Assembly: GCA_033558025.1 (NCBI GenBank)
Contig: JAUCEF010000004.1
Coordinates: forward strand, 2,046,001-2,110,000
Length of the DNA stretch: 64,000 bases
Reading direction: 5' to 3'
Source of the DNA: Phytophthora sp. 'mugwort'
Taxonomy: Eukaryota > Oomycota > Peronosporomycetes > Peronosporales > Peronosporaceae
In this document: positions 11,454-22,992 of the stretch, one piece after another
Layout: each line of letters opens with the position of its first letter
Position numbering within the stretch: position 1 is the stretch's first letter
The notes under the pieces: generated by a model
Seen by the model: only the letters and a program-made list of their open reading frames with translations
Told to the model about the DNA's origin: nothing
Databases searched by the model: none
Program-made: the position numbers and the translations under genes

Positions 11454-14400
11454 CCCCTCCGTTACCTGAAAATCGCTGCTTGAACGGCGTATTTTACATC
11501 GTAACTTACGACTTCTTTTAATATAGAAGTTTGTAAGGTGCTGCATTGCCTACGCCAAGATAGACCCCAACGAATGTATGGATTAGTAGAGTTTTTTTTA
11601 CACTAATCGTCTGACTAACGGCTTACAGACTTTTTTTTATATGATGTTCAGATCCGTAACTTACGACTTATCAAATCATCTGCTAAACAAAAGCAACAGC
11701 TTAGACATCTGTCGAAACGCAAGTAAGCCAGTCGAACACAGAACTAAGCACTGCGTAGGTTCGAAGAATGAAAATGTGTATTCAATGAAAAGCAAGATGA
11801 GACACACTCAGACACTGTGAATTCAAGCGTCTGGGTCTCAACCACCCGATTGCTGCTCCCCCTCTTCCTCGTTGTCGGCGTCATCACCCGCTTGGTCCTG
11901 GAGCAGCTCGCGACAAGTGGGCTTGCGTTCCGAGCGACGCAGCAAGACACGCTTTCCTAGCGCCGGAGGAATAGTGGAGCCGCTATCAAATTCCTCGTGC
12001 CAAATCTGGTAACATGTCTTGGGGAATCCACCGTACATGCGGCGCACCTTCGGGAACAGAAAACACTTGGCGTCCGGCTGCGAGCAGTCCACGCAGTACC
12101 ATGTAGTCTGGAACGACTTCTTTCGCTTCCCGCGCAGCAGCGCGCAAACCTTGCATGCGCGCTGGCGGCGCTTTTGGACCCCAATCACAGTTACCCAGTC
12201 GTCGAACTGGGTGGGCTTGTGTCCGACCCCGCGCCGACTTGCGGGACATGGCGTCATCTCATCCGGCGCCTTGTTCACGTCCGAAGTCCTCCAGCTTAGT
12301 TCCAGCAGCCGCTTGTGTAGCTGCGTGTACCAATCTCCACGGTGCTTTGGCACTTCCCGCTTGATCGCGGCGGTCGTGATATTCGCGTTAACGAACGCCA
12401 TATCCAGGAGGCCCATGAAAAGCGACTTGTAATACTTCTGAAACCGTAGCGATGTCTGCAGAGAATATGACTGGAGGCGGAGTTGATCATGGACATCAAT
12501 TCCGCCCATCCAGCGCAGTAGTCAGTGACAAGCTTGGGACACTTAAACGTCGAGCCACCAGCTCCCTTCAAGTTCCGGCGAATTGAATCTTCAGTCATGG
12601 AGGGACCTGTAGCAAGGTAATGCAACTGCTTCCTGTTCCACCAGTAGATGTCGCTTGGTAGTGATTGACCGGTTTTAGTTCTCGGTGGCGCTAGCGATCG
12701 AGCTGTTGACGATGGGACTGTACGTCTTGGGCACCATCATCACCGACCGGATTGGCTTTGACAAGCGAGTCCGTGGGAAGCGTCAAAAGCGACCACAGGG
12801 CATCGCGCGCGGCTCCTTCCTCTTTTCGCGCTCCATTGCCATACCGACTATGGTGGCGTGCTCCGAAGAATTCTCTCCAAGAACAATTTTCATATTGCGA
12901 GCGACTGCAATGGTGTCAGTCTTGTTATCAAATGCTTCTTGATTAATGTCTTCTTGTCCTCTTTTACCTATGAAACTTCAAAGCTGAAGCAGTAACATGC
13001 GAGTTTGTTAGGCACCCAAAATTGATGAAATTCGGAACTTACGACTTAAAAAAAGTGGAAAAAACGAAAATCACGTACCGATGGCAGTACGCGCTCACAG
13101 AGTCACACACAATAAACATCTTGGTCCCATATCGATGTGGCTTGTCGGGCATGAACATGCGTGTCGTGTTCCGCTTCGACGTGGCAGGAAGAACACCTTC
13201 ATCGAAAAAAACCCTACTGGGCAAACTCCAACCGGACAGGAACGTTGACTGCAGAATGTTTACCACTGGTCGCAGCTTCCACAACTTGTCGCGGACACGC
13301 GGCTCCTCGTTGTTCACAAAGTGAAGGTCCTGCAGAATGGATGTACATCTGTTCCGCGCCATAATTTGCCGAACGTATTGGCAGGGTCGCGCCATCGTCG
13401 CTCATCGCCCAGTGTTTCGAGAAGCGGCTCGTTGTAGGGTTCAACATGCGTGCAACAAGCAAGCCGATCACATGCAGCAGCTCATGCAATTCATACCTTG
13501 GCTCGCCACGCAAGCGCCGCTCGATCTGCTTGACCGTCTCTGGAGTCGCAGCTTGTCGCTTCCTCTGGCCCAACCGAATCCTTGTAGCCCTTGCGTTGAC
13601 TGTCTGCATCTTGTATCGGTTTGTCTCTTTCGTTATTTGCACCCACAGGCTCTTCGGTAAAAAATAAAAAAAAATAACAGTATAGGTGAGTCATAGATTT
13701 CCTGCAGCTCGGGCACAGGCGCCCCAACATCGCGGGACACTTGCGGATACTCTTCACCGCTGCCTCCAACTCGGACGACAGCGGCCCCCAGCTGAACCCT
13801 CGTAGAGCGGCTTTGTTTATGCCTTCTAAGGTCAGACTCCCGCCCATAGACTGGATAAATGCATCATCCATATGTTCAACTTTAGAATCCGAAAGTTGTC
13901 GTCTTCAGGATATTCACGGGGTTCAACTGCATCCTCAAAATCATTGTCACTGTCCTCGTTACCACTGGAACCAATTAATTGATACTCGTTGGAATTTTCT
14001 CCACTTGCAAGCACGTTTACATCATTCACCGACACAGCAATTTTAGGATCATTATTATTCTCAATAGCACATCTGGCGGTATCAGCGTCCGAGTCCATGA
14101 GCACTTCAAAATTTCCACCACAAACATCCGAGTCCACGTTGGACTCTGCCACCGACAAGAGAAGGGTGAAGCTCCGACGACATGTCCGCCGTCGTTGGGG
14201 TCTTCACTACTGTCAGACCCGGAAATATCGTGCAACGTGTTCGCTGACAACCCGACGGATGTGACGACAACGGCGGCAGGTCTGCCGGGCTGCCATCCGC
14301 AAAAACCACTCGCGATGCACCATTCGCTGCCGTGCCGGCGCTAGGAGCCGCAGCGCCGGTCTTCATCGTCTCACTCCCGCTCGTGCTCTTCGCCTTGCTT

Positions 14401-15028
14401 TCGCTCGTTTCGCTCCCGCTTCCGCTCGCCCTCTTCACCTTGGCCGTCGTCTGCATCTTCGGGCTTCTTGTGTCCTCTGGAGACCGGTCGAAATCGCGTG
14501 TCCCACTAAATCGGCCTCGCCTGTAAAATGTAAGGGATTAGTAAATGTTAGAAAAGTATTTATAATTGTCGTCAAACATTCCATACCGATAAAATCCTCG
14601 CCGTCCGGTGACGTATACGTCCAATTATTGGCGAGAGACCCCGAGGGCCGCTTGGTCGTCCAACCCGCCGCTGAGAGCTGCCGCCAGAGGTGCTTGAGAG
14701 TCGACGTCACGCGCCGCGACCGCGACGGCTTTTCCCGATTCGTGCCATACAAGGCAAGTTTGTAAATGAGCCCTCAGCCACTAAAAAAAAATTCGAATGT
14801 CCCATCTTTTTCGACGGCCTATGCCTTTCGCAACCCATCTCAATAGTTTTCTGCATGTCTCAAAAACCTCTCCCACTTATATATTTTTGGTGGAGAGATA
14901 GACTTGATTAAAGTATCGAAAGTTTTTTGCGAGCCATTTACTATATTAAGCGGGACTACGTCGTAACGTACGACTTTCGTCCTTTCTTCAGTCGTAACTT
15001 ACGACGTTTGGTAACGGGGGGGGGGGGG
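11454..15028 (-). mobile_element. piggyBac-like DNA transposon (about 3.6 kb)
   Basis: The left end reads TTAA-CCCCTCCGTTACC (TTAA at 11450-11453). The right end, read inward, is a C-run followed by CGTTACC, preceded outside by TTA (TAA at 15029-15031 on the plus strand). This fits the TTAA target site and CCC-starting terminal inverted repeats of piggyBac elements; one T of the right TTAA appears lost next to a 13-base G run. Near each end sit copies of the near-palindrome TCGTAACTTACGA: 11499-11511, 11655-11665, 14961-14973 (centre changed) and 14991-15005. The element encloses a degraded minus-strand piggyBac transposase gene. Confidence 0.8.
11838..14752 (-). pseudogene. piggyBac-like transposase, frameshifted
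   Basis: Read from 14752 leftward. The N-terminal part has 'LSAAGWTTKRPSGSL', then acidic and Ser-rich linkers (14456-13832). From 13642 the DDE_Tnp_1_7 core appears: 'ELLHVIGLLVARMLNP', 'RNRCTSILQDLHFVNNEE', 'KLWKLRPVVNILQ', 'FFDEGVLPATSKRN' and 'MPDKPHRYGTKMFIVCDS'. At 12625-12520 'FKCPKLVTDYCAGW' runs, after a shift, into 'MGGIDVHDQLRLQSYSL' (12509), the signature near the third catalytic Asp. The C-terminus (to 11838) carries a Cys-rich zinc-ribbon-like segment ('CKVCALLRGKRK', 'WYCVDCSQPDAKC') and an acidic tail. Multiple frame changes show it is inactive, although individual blocks are well preserved. Confidence 0.85.
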
Positions 15029-15369
15029 TAAGCAATCTGCTCGAGGGGACAGACATCGCGTTACATCGCTTAGCGGGATTCACAAACTGTACAGCTCAAT
15101 GTTACAGTTACGTTAGCGCGCGCCACAGGCGGTAGGTTGCACGTCTATCTGAGAGCTAAAGGCAGCCATAAATATTCTCTTCCACGCGTAGCTGTGGAAG
15201 TACTACGTTGAAAACCTCATATTTCTCGATCCGTTGTGCTTCAAACGGTCGGTGATGAGCGCGAGTGGTTCCAGTGCAAAAGGGATACTAGCACATTCAC
15301 GTACGCGGATAGGTACGCTGACGAATATGCCCGCTAGTTTGGTGTAATTGTGATCTGATGTCAATTTTT
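15029..15369. other. Interval without recognised gene
   Basis: Immediately right of the piggyBac end. Unique-looking sequence, possibly containing the decayed N-terminus of the MULE that follows. Nothing firm is seen. Confidence 0.4.
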
Positions 15370-16936
15370 TTCTAGTATAGGGAAGCTAACAACTTTTCAC
15401 AACGTACCCGACATGCTCCAAGGTATCCGAAACGAGAGGGACGGGGGCATTCCGGACTCTAAGCGCACTGAGTACGTGCTGCACGAATTTGTGGATCAAC
15501 AGCGAGGGAACGGGGCTAGTATTTACGTGGAAGGCGGCTCTTAAGTTGCGGTTGCTTGCCAGTCCGCACGAATGAAGCGGTTATTCCAAGCTTTTCCTGT
15601 TGTGGTTCTAGTAGATACCATGCATGGCACGAATGCCACCCAATACAAACTGTTCAGCTTTGCTGTGACGGACTTTTTCGGGAAGGTAAGACTCCACACA
15701 GAATTTCATATTGAAAACCACAATCCTTTTTCACAATATTCGTATATTTGTATAAATATGATTATGTGTATTGATAGGGGTAGTATGTGCAAAACGCATT
15801 GAAAAGCGGAAACGATGGAGAACCTGCGCTGTGCTGTTGAGTTTCAAAGAAGAAGAAAAACTTGCTGGAGCAAAACAAAGTTTTGTGGCGGATAAGGCTT
15901 TCCATGAGAAGGCGGTCTGGGCCGAGAATTCCCAGGACCGCGGAAGCTTTGTGTGCCTTCCACGTTGTGACGTGGCTGTAAGGACGTACAGCTGCGTTGT
16001 CGAAAGGTTCACAGGAGTATAAGGAAAAGCGGAAGTCGGTTTATCGGTCATCGTTATGTCGATGAGTGAATCAAAATATGAGCAATGAAGAAAAGATCTG
16101 TTTCACTTGCTGGCGGGGACGAGCATCGCGATATCTACCAGATGCTCGTGGAAACATGGGATGGATGCGGGAAAGAATGGGCCCTCTACGAACGAGACAA
16201 TGTACCCCATCTTAGGAATTAGTCGAACAACAGGTTGTAGTCTAAGTGGGGGAAACCAAACAGGTCGTGGCCAAGGACGATGCTGTTGACGACCTGGTTT
16301 CGATGCTCATTATTTTGAACGAAGTCGCTGAGGACGAACCGCGAATATTACCGAGTGGGTCAAGACCCGTTCAGGATGAAGATCCAGAACGGCCACCCTT
16401 GCGTTAAATCTGAGCCCGTTCCCCGCGTTAGACCTTGTTAAATGCGAATATATCGACGCAACGAGCGGCCGGGCCGACTACGCTATGCGGATTGAGAGTG
16501 AGGTGGTAACGTTGCAGAGTCGACGGACCGGATACAACTGCACGGTGAATATCGAGGTAACGATTCCCGGTGTATTTTGTGATTAGTTTGGTATAATACG
16601 TGTATTATCAATTGACATGTCGTTTGAAGAGTTGTATACCTGTGAATGCGTCTTCAGAGGTGATGCTCTTCCGAATGCAAAATTTAAGCGAGACAGTGTT
16701 CACGCCTTCCAGCTAAGCTCCACAGCGCTGGATGCGATGGTCCCACCAACAACATTGCCGAAGGTGACGTAGATGAAAGCGAAATGAAAATTCGACATGA
16801 CCAGAGACTGTCGCGGTCAAAGGCCATAGCACCGGACGGTAAGTACATGAAGGCAAAGGGCCGTACGGAGAATATTGTGTCGGTACTGAAAGTCCAGGAC
16901 ACCGACTTTCAAAGCAACGTTATCGTTTTGGGGTGA
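15370..16936 (+). pseudogene. MULE (SWIM-type) transposase relic
   Basis: Blocks in order: 15400-15540 'MLQGIRNERDGGIPDSKRT' and 'GNGASIYVEGGS'; 15572-15690 'MKRLFQAFPVVVLVDTMHGT' with the first catalytic Asp and 'YKLFSFAVTDFFGK'; after a probable intron, 15870-15930 'FVADKAFHEKAVWAEN' (second Asp) and 'LCAFHVVTWL'; 16110-16210 'YQMLVETWDGCGKEWALYER'; 16405-16550 'LSPFPALDLVKCEYIDATSG'; 16640-16665 'CECVF', the first half of a SWIM finger whose second half is lost; ending at 16936. Frame changes and internal stops show decay. It belongs to the same broad family as the relic at 5.5-8.3 kb but on the opposite strand. Confidence 0.75.
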
Positions 16937-19348
16937 ATTCGCTAAAGCTCTTCACAATGGCGGGTTGTTGAATTTGTAGTTGCGCTTACACGGAAAAGAT
17001 AATCCCCTTACTACTTTGTTCCCAGCTTCAACACAATATGCAATTACTACCGGTCCAAGTTATAATGAGGAGACTTCGAGTCGAACCAAGCGCTGCCCTG
17101 CGAGAGCTGCATTATCGGCAGATGGGTCGCATCCAACTTGATCACGGGCACCAGAGACTCTGTCGAACAGCTATACAACCAACACACATTCGGGAATCCA
17201 CCTTTCTTTGCCCACCTCCAAAGGCGACGGGGTTAACTCGAAACCAACAGAAACAAGTATAATGGGCTGCCAGAGAAGAAAGTTAAGGCGGTCAAGGCTG
17301 ACGCTAAAAAACTTAGTCAAGTAGAGGGTACTGTATCCTTCGAAGACATGCCGGAATCGCTGGCGGATGGATACTCATGAACAAGTACATGGTCGTTGAT
17401 GGGAGGAATGCAAATAGAAGTGCGCAACGTCTCGACGTCGGTAGATGTTCAACTTAAAAAAAAAATTACGATTCAATGAGCCCATATCGGAAGTTGTACG
17501 ACTCCTAGAATAAAGCAAATTGACGATCGAAATCAGCACTTCCATACACTGGAGGAGGGCCGTACTTACGTAGCGTGTTGGAACGAGTTCTGGTGTATCA
17601 CACAGGAACAATTGTCTGCTATGGAGAGGGTTATCGTAGTCAAGAATTTCTTGCAAAACGTTAGTTAGACTTTGGATTAGACGGAGTAGGTGACATTGAA
17701 GAAGATGGCCTTCGCGCAATACGCCCCCCCCCCTCCGTTCGGAGATGAACACAAGCTAACTAATATGCGATATTATTGCTATAGATGTTGATCCGGCAAT
17801 TCTACATACTTGTAGAAGAGCCGAAAATACTATCCGTTCTGACGTTTGATGATCCCGGCTATATACGTTTGAAAAGGCCGAACACTAGGCCACTGTCATG
17901 AGTATGAACTTGGGGGTGAAGTAGCTACGCGCAGAGGCGACAAATGGGTATTTTTTGCTGGTGTACATAGAAGATTTATGTGTCAACTCGAGCTGCGTGA
18001 TCACGGGGTTGATGTACCTGTAAGAAGAGTACACTGCTATCGGGGTCGTGAGCCCATCGTTTTTTTCATTTCGAAGATGTTCAGTAGAGGATTAAGATTG
18101 CTTCTGCATTTCAGCCGTTACAACGGCAAAATGTCGGGTGATAGGAGTGTTAAACGTATCGGGCTCACATTGGGTTTCCTCTCTGATCAGCCGGGACAGT
18201 CGTACATGCTACATGTTCGATCCGCTGCTAGGGCTCGTGAGGAAGGCGCTGTGAGAGATTGTCTCGCCATTCTTGCACATAGATGAAGATGTGGCGTACA
18301 AGCTTAAGCTGTAGATTGATGCATGCAAAGGGACACTAGTTCGGGCGGAGTTTGTGTCTCGCCGTGCTAGAGCTTCTTCTTGCAGACAAGCGGAGGGCCG
18401 ACGAAGTACATTTGCTGATCCCATACCTGCGGCTTCGCTATTCCAACAAAATCATTACACTTTTACAGCAAGGTAGAGAGCACAGAGGCGTCCGGTTGTA
18501 GTACAAATATGTAGTTGCACCGAAGTCTTATACGTTTTTAAAAAGCTTTAACATAACTTTTCGACGCGCACTCGGCGTGATAGCAAGGTTGATGATCCAT
18601 CATTTGAGATGAATCTCTTTTTAACGAAAAAGCATACGACGAATTCATCGTTCAGAGTTCAGATTAACCTTACAACGCGAATAGAGTGGAATTAAGATCG
18701 CCGCAATTCGGTAAATATTCCTCCCTTTTAAGTTGGTGTTGCAAATTGATGTATTTTAATAATAGTTTAACACTATACCACTTATTTAAATCGAAAATTC
18801 TGCAACACCTCCATCTAATGATAATTCTCTTAATCGTTGACATGCTGCGGTTTCCATAGAGTATTACAGGAGCGAATAAATTACGATGGGCAAGCCGTAA
18901 GAAAATCACGAAAATACCATATATGTACCGTGATCTACCAAATACTAGCTTAAATTCTTGCAATATCTTCGGTATCACTACTGGTAACACGAGCCTCGAT
19001 CGTTAAGCTCAAGCCTGACAAAGCAATGCCTGTTTTCGGCTGCCGAATACAAGCACTAGAAATCGTGTAAGCCTCATACAAAGGCTCTACGCTTTGGAGC
19101 TACGATGAGCTTTCTAGATCTTCTCGATGACAGCTTAGTGGAGTCTGCGCGTTCCTTGCCAGACAGGAAACATTTATGTGCATATTCCACTTGTTGTGTC
19201 TATATCTGTAAATACCAATCTCGGTGCTACCTCTTTCACTTGAGATTTGTAAGGAATAATTCGATAATCCGTTATCTATCCGTAATTTTCTTTCTTTACA
19301 ACCTCGCACTGCCATTGATCACTGGGTTGCAAGGTATACGCAAAGACC
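16937..19348. other. Long interval without recognised gene
   Basis: Contains unrecognised open frames, for example plus 17978-18286 (basic, 'CYRGREPIVFFISKMF') and minus 17375-17752, with no domain signal. 18450-19300 is AT-rich and probably the upstream spacer of the housekeeping island. Confidence 0.45.
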
Positions 19349-20080
19349 ATGTCCAAATGGAGCAAGAAGAACTGCGCGCCCGCGGGGTACGAGTACATCC
19401 AGCCGGTGATGGACGCGCTGGAGAGCGAACTACGCGAGAAGATGAACGAGCCGCACGAGGGCAAGCGGCAGTGCGAGGCGCTGTGGCCTGTACATCAGAT
19501 TAACTGGCAGCGCAGTCGCTACGTGTACGACATGTTTCATAAGTACAAGAAGATCTCGCGAGAGGTGTACGACTACTGTGTACGGCGCAAGCTGGTGGAC
19601 GCGAATCTCATCGCCAAGTGGAAGAAACCCGGCTACGAGCGGCTCTGCAGCACATTCGCTATCAACACCAAGAACTACAACTACGGCACAGTCAGTATCT
19701 GTCGCGTGCCGAGGCAGCAGCTTTCAGAGGGGCAGGTAGTGCAGGAAAAGCACAGTGGCTGCAGAGGTTGCGCTTCTGGACCGGGCGGGTACCACAACAT
19801 TTTTGGGAACAGGTATGGCCAGCACTTGGCCCGAATTCAGATCGCTAGAGAGGAGGCGGCCAAGAAGAAGGGGACCGAACAGACTAAGCAAGTGTGGGCT
19901 ACCGAGCAGGAGGAGGAAGAGTATGGGAGTGGTGGTGACGAGCAGAAGAGGAAGAGAGATGAACCAATTAAGGAGAGTGACAGTGGAAGTGGCAGTGAGT
20001 CAAGTGGGGACAATGAAAGTGATGAAGAGACAAAGGAGTCTGAATCGCCCTCGACAAAGAAGCAGAAGGCGGACAAGTGA
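19349..20080 (+). CDS. Divergent BUD31/G10 family protein with acidic C-terminal extension
   Basis: Single-exon frame of 243 aa; ATG in the context ACCATGTC. Residues 1 to about 150 match the BUD31/G10 family, a spliceosome component: 'EPHEGKRQCEALWPVHQIN', 'RYVYDMFHKYKKISREVYDY' and 'LIAKWKKPGYERLC' are diagnostic. The family normally ends after a Cys-rich zinc cluster at about 144 aa. Here several of the cluster cysteines are replaced (the CxxC after YERLC, the first Cys of CIC, and the Cys pair before GCRGC), and the protein continues about 90 residues: a Lys/Ala helix ('AREEAAKKKG') and a Glu/Ser/Asp-rich tail ending KKQKADK. It converges with the reductase gene downstream (154 bp between stops). 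A diverged paralogue with altered zinc binding is the best reading; a canonical BUD31 gene is expected elsewhere in the genome. Confidence 0.88.
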   Translation: MSKWSKKNCAPAGYEYIQPVMDALESELREKMNEPHEGKRQCEALWPVHQINWQRSRYVYDMFHKYKKISREVYDYCVRRKLVDANLIAKWKKPGYERLCSTFAINTKNYNYGTVSICRVPRQQLSEGQVVQEKHSGCRGCASGPGGYHNIFGNRYGQHLARIQIAREEAAKKKGTEQTKQVWATEQEEEEYGSGGDEQKRKRDEPIKESDSGSGSESSGDNESDEETKESESPSTKKQKADK

Positions 20081-20234
20081 AGATGTGCTGGGCTTATGAA
20101 GCCGTGAGCGCCAGGAAGTCTACCGAGTTCGAACAGAAGCATTGCTTCCAAATAGATTTCCATTATGATTGTTGTGTGAACAACTTTGTTACTCGTTGAC
20201 AACAATATATTGCGCATGGTGAAAGAAGATCTTT

Positions 20235-21198
20235 TCACCACACATACGGCAGCAATTTCCACTTGGGAAACTCATTCATTCGATCACGAAACTTGTCTTC
20301 GACCCACTGTGAGCTGATATGAGCGAGCAGAACCTGGTTAACAACTACCCAGGCGGACACAAGGTACAGCATGGTAGTCGTTCCGCCAGTGACCAAGATG
20401 AACCCTGCGTATAGCATGATTTCGGCTGTGTAAAGTGGGCTGCGCACTGCCTCGAACCAGTCTCCTCGAGGAATCACGTGCTTCATCTTGTTGTCGCGCT
20501 TTTGTTTCGCTAGGAAGTAGTTGCAGCGAATTTGATGGTAGGAAGCCATAATGAAGAGCATAACGCCCAACCCAGCCATCGCAAAGCGAGAAGTTGTGAA
20601 CAGATGAACCGTAATGGAGTCCGGGTCGAAAAGCACAGAGAGCACCGTCGCAACGTAGTGATAGGTGCCTACAAGCAAAACTGTCACAGGAAATAGCAGC
20701 CAAGCGTTAGTGGCAGATGAAAAGCAAGCAGCGATTTTAAGAAAAATCTTAAGAAACGGCATACATACTGCAAGCGTGCATTCTGGCTTCGCCAAACTCC
20801 GTGACAAGTAGCGACTCGAGGAAGCGCCTTGTCGTATGCACGGAAAACAGAGCCAGGAACGAAATAGTGTGAGGTTGGATGGTTATGGTCTGTCGATGAG
20901 CTGTGGGGTGCGCAAGGTGAAGTGCGTATTGCACTACCGGCGTCTCCTGCCATCGGACTGCAACAATCAGCGTCGAGATGCTATGCAAAGCTCCGATGAG
21001 GTAGAACCACGTCCAGTAGCTCTTGGGCACCTCTAGGCGCATTAACAACAGTCCCGGGAGCTCTGAGACAGTAGCACGATTGCGCATTTTTCCCTGCAGG
21101 ACAAACCCACGGCAAAAACTACTCCGAAACGAGAGCAACCCGCCCGCCACGGCGATCAGCCACGTGAGTTGCCACAACTCCAGCATCCCGGGCGACAT
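20235..21198 (-). CDS. SRD5A3: Polyprenol reductase (steroid 5-alpha-reductase family)
   Basis: Two exons, 21198-20769 and 20680-20235, separated by an 88-nt intron (donor GTATGT, branch-like CTAAC, acceptor ACAG); the splice gives 291 aa and restores the frame as 'MHACILLVGTYHYVA'. The C-terminal block 'IPRGDWFEAVRSPLYTAEIM' and the ending 'RDRMNEFPKWKLLPYVW' match the steroid 5-alpha-reductase C-terminal domain in the SRD5A3/DFG10 branch, which reduces polyprenol to dolichol in the ER membrane for N-glycosylation. The N-terminal half contains 'KSYWTWFYLIGALHS' and 'TRRFLESLLVTEFGEARMH', also typical. Several hydrophobic segments (about residues 7-25, 60-80, 115-130, 145-165, 175-195, 235-255) fit an integral membrane enzyme. 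It starts 264 bp from the divergent gene at 21463. The human symbol is used for orthology only. Confidence 0.9.
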
Positions 21199-21462
21199 CG
21201 TCTATTATAATTTTTGGCCAATCATGCCTATCGTGGAGATGGCTACACTAGTATACTGATCCTTAATGCGTTTCTAATAGACCTCCGATAAGAATGTGTG
21301 CCAGAAATAGAACCTCTAATAATGCAGCACAGAACTGGCAAAGTGGCAAAGCCAGCACAAGCTTTCTGCCAGTACTTGTGCAGACACATTTCGGATCCAA
21401 ACACGTTCCACATACGTGCATAGCAAGAGTAGCTTTGTAGTACAAGGGCCGACAAAAGAAAC

Positions 21463-22166
21463 ATGGTATCGCGAGGCTCTTCCATCCACCACACGCGCCG
21501 CAACAACAACCCGTTCATGACCACGAGCTCTGGGATCGTCGGCATCGATTTACACGAAAAGGTGACGTTTGACGCACCTCAACTTCACAGCAGCTCGAGC
21601 ACCAACCAGATCGGCACCGGACAGCCACGATCTACGAATGCGTTGACCGAATTCATGTACCAAACGGCGTCGGGGGCTCTTGGAGGGGGTTTCCGGGGGC
21701 AGGAACGCTCCAGCCTGAGCCAGCGGATGGATAAACTCACCCTGCACAAAGGTTTGTGTGTCAATCCCTGCCGGTGGCTTGTTCCTGGCGCCGAAAGATG
21801 TGAAGCAGTCAAACTAATGCGATGCTTATCGTTGTTTTGCGCTCAACAGAGGTGGAGGCTTCAGGTCTTATCACCATCCGACAAGTAGACATACCAGCGC
21901 CAGAAGACTGTGCCATTCGCCCAGAGGACATCATGCCCAAGGCTATCGACATCAAGGCGATTACCGAAGCACACGACCAGCATCCTCTGTACGCCACGAG
22001 CTATCGAGACATCGGTGCCGACAAGGCGCAGGTCAAGGTCGAGATCGAGCGGCTCGGACGACCAAACACATTCACCAACACCTTCAACGGTTTCCGGTAC
22101 CGCGACTTCGGTCTGAACACCGCTGTGACCAAGTCTCGCATCTGCGACCAGCTCGACTACTCCTGA
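21463..22166 (+). CDS. Small conserved-looking protein of unknown function, possibly ciliary
   Basis: Two exons, 21463-21751 and 21850-22166, joined across a 98-nt GT-AG intron (GTTTGT...CAACAG); the frame is kept and gives 201 aa. The start could also be the internal ATG at 21517. The protein is hydrophilic, has no signal peptide or membrane segment, and ends 'FRYRDFGLNTAVTKSRICDQ'. The pattern 'HPLYATSYRDIG' followed by 'YRDFGLNTAVTKS' faintly recalls the Piercer (C9orf116/C15orf65-type) microtubule inner proteins of cilia, which would suit a zoosporic organism, but I could not verify this and treat it as a guess. It is convergent with the NDUFB9 gene (211 bp between ends). Confidence 0.72.
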
Positions 22167-22377
22167 ACATGATTTTCCTGTGCTAGCATCCAAAACACAC
22201 CTCAACAACAAGCACCGCTTAACTCCAACACCACATTTTTACCCGTTCTTCCTTGAATTTTTCAATTGCTTCGGTCACGTTCTGCCAGTCATGGTAGTAA
22301 GCTCACTCTTGTCTTCTCCATCCACCACGTCACCGGTCAATCTCCTCTGAACCACGTGCTGTCAATGGCGCTTACTC

Positions 22378-22992
22378 TTAGTCGTAGCCCTTCTTGGAAA
22401 AGTCAACAAAGACTGTCTCCTTGGCGGGCAGTGGCGTCATGTCGATGTTGATGGCCTCGAGTGGAGACACCTCCACGTCCTCGGGGATCACCCCGTCAGG
22501 GAAGCACACGTCCAGCGGGATGGGTGCATTACGCATAAAGAGGCTGCCGCCGGGCATGTAGTTGAATATATAGCGGTCCGGGTGCGTGTAGTGGTCCACC
22601 TTCTCTTCTGCCTCGCGCACTAGGCGCTTGGCCAGACTGCAACAATAAGAAAGATTAACAAGTGGCAAGAAATAAAATGTAAAATGTCAGCAAACCACCG
22701 GAATTGCGGCTAATAAGACATTGTGTTGAATGCCAATAGTTGACACTCTTACGCACCCAGACTCGGGGTCCAGCTTGCCGTTGGCGTCGAACTGGGCGCG
22801 GATCTTGGTGGCCTCCTCGTTCCAGAGGCGGCGGTCGATGACCCACGAGTCCAACGTCTTGAGCGACTTCTTGTACAGACGCTGCACCTTCTGCTTGTGC
22901 GAGAGCTGCGGTGGTGTGGCCACGAAGCGCCCCACCACCTCGCGGAACGTCTTGTTCATGTTAGCGTTTACCACGGGCTTCACCATCGTCAC
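22378..22992 (-). CDS. NDUFB9: NADH dehydrogenase (complex I) 1 beta subcomplex subunit 9, LYR family
   Basis: Two exons, 22992-22757 and 22636-22378, with a 120-nt intron (GTGCGT...TTGCAG) give 164 aa. The block 'LSHKQKVQRLYKKSLKTLDS' carries the LYR-type motif (LYK here) followed by 'RRLWNEEATKIRAQFD' and, across the splice, 'SGLAKRLVREAEEKVDHYTH', matching NDUFB9/B22, an accessory subunit of the membrane arm of mitochondrial complex I that binds acyl carrier protein. The C-terminal 'PDRYIFNYMPGGSLFMRNAP' fits the family's Pro-rich second half. No obvious N-terminal presequence. It is transcribed divergently from the ankyrin gene, 252 bp away. Confidence 0.9.

Noticed and set aside
15016..15028. 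G-homopolymer as a G-quadruplex or regulatory signal
   Set aside because: It coincides with the C-rich terminal repeat of the piggyBac element and is best explained by slippage there.
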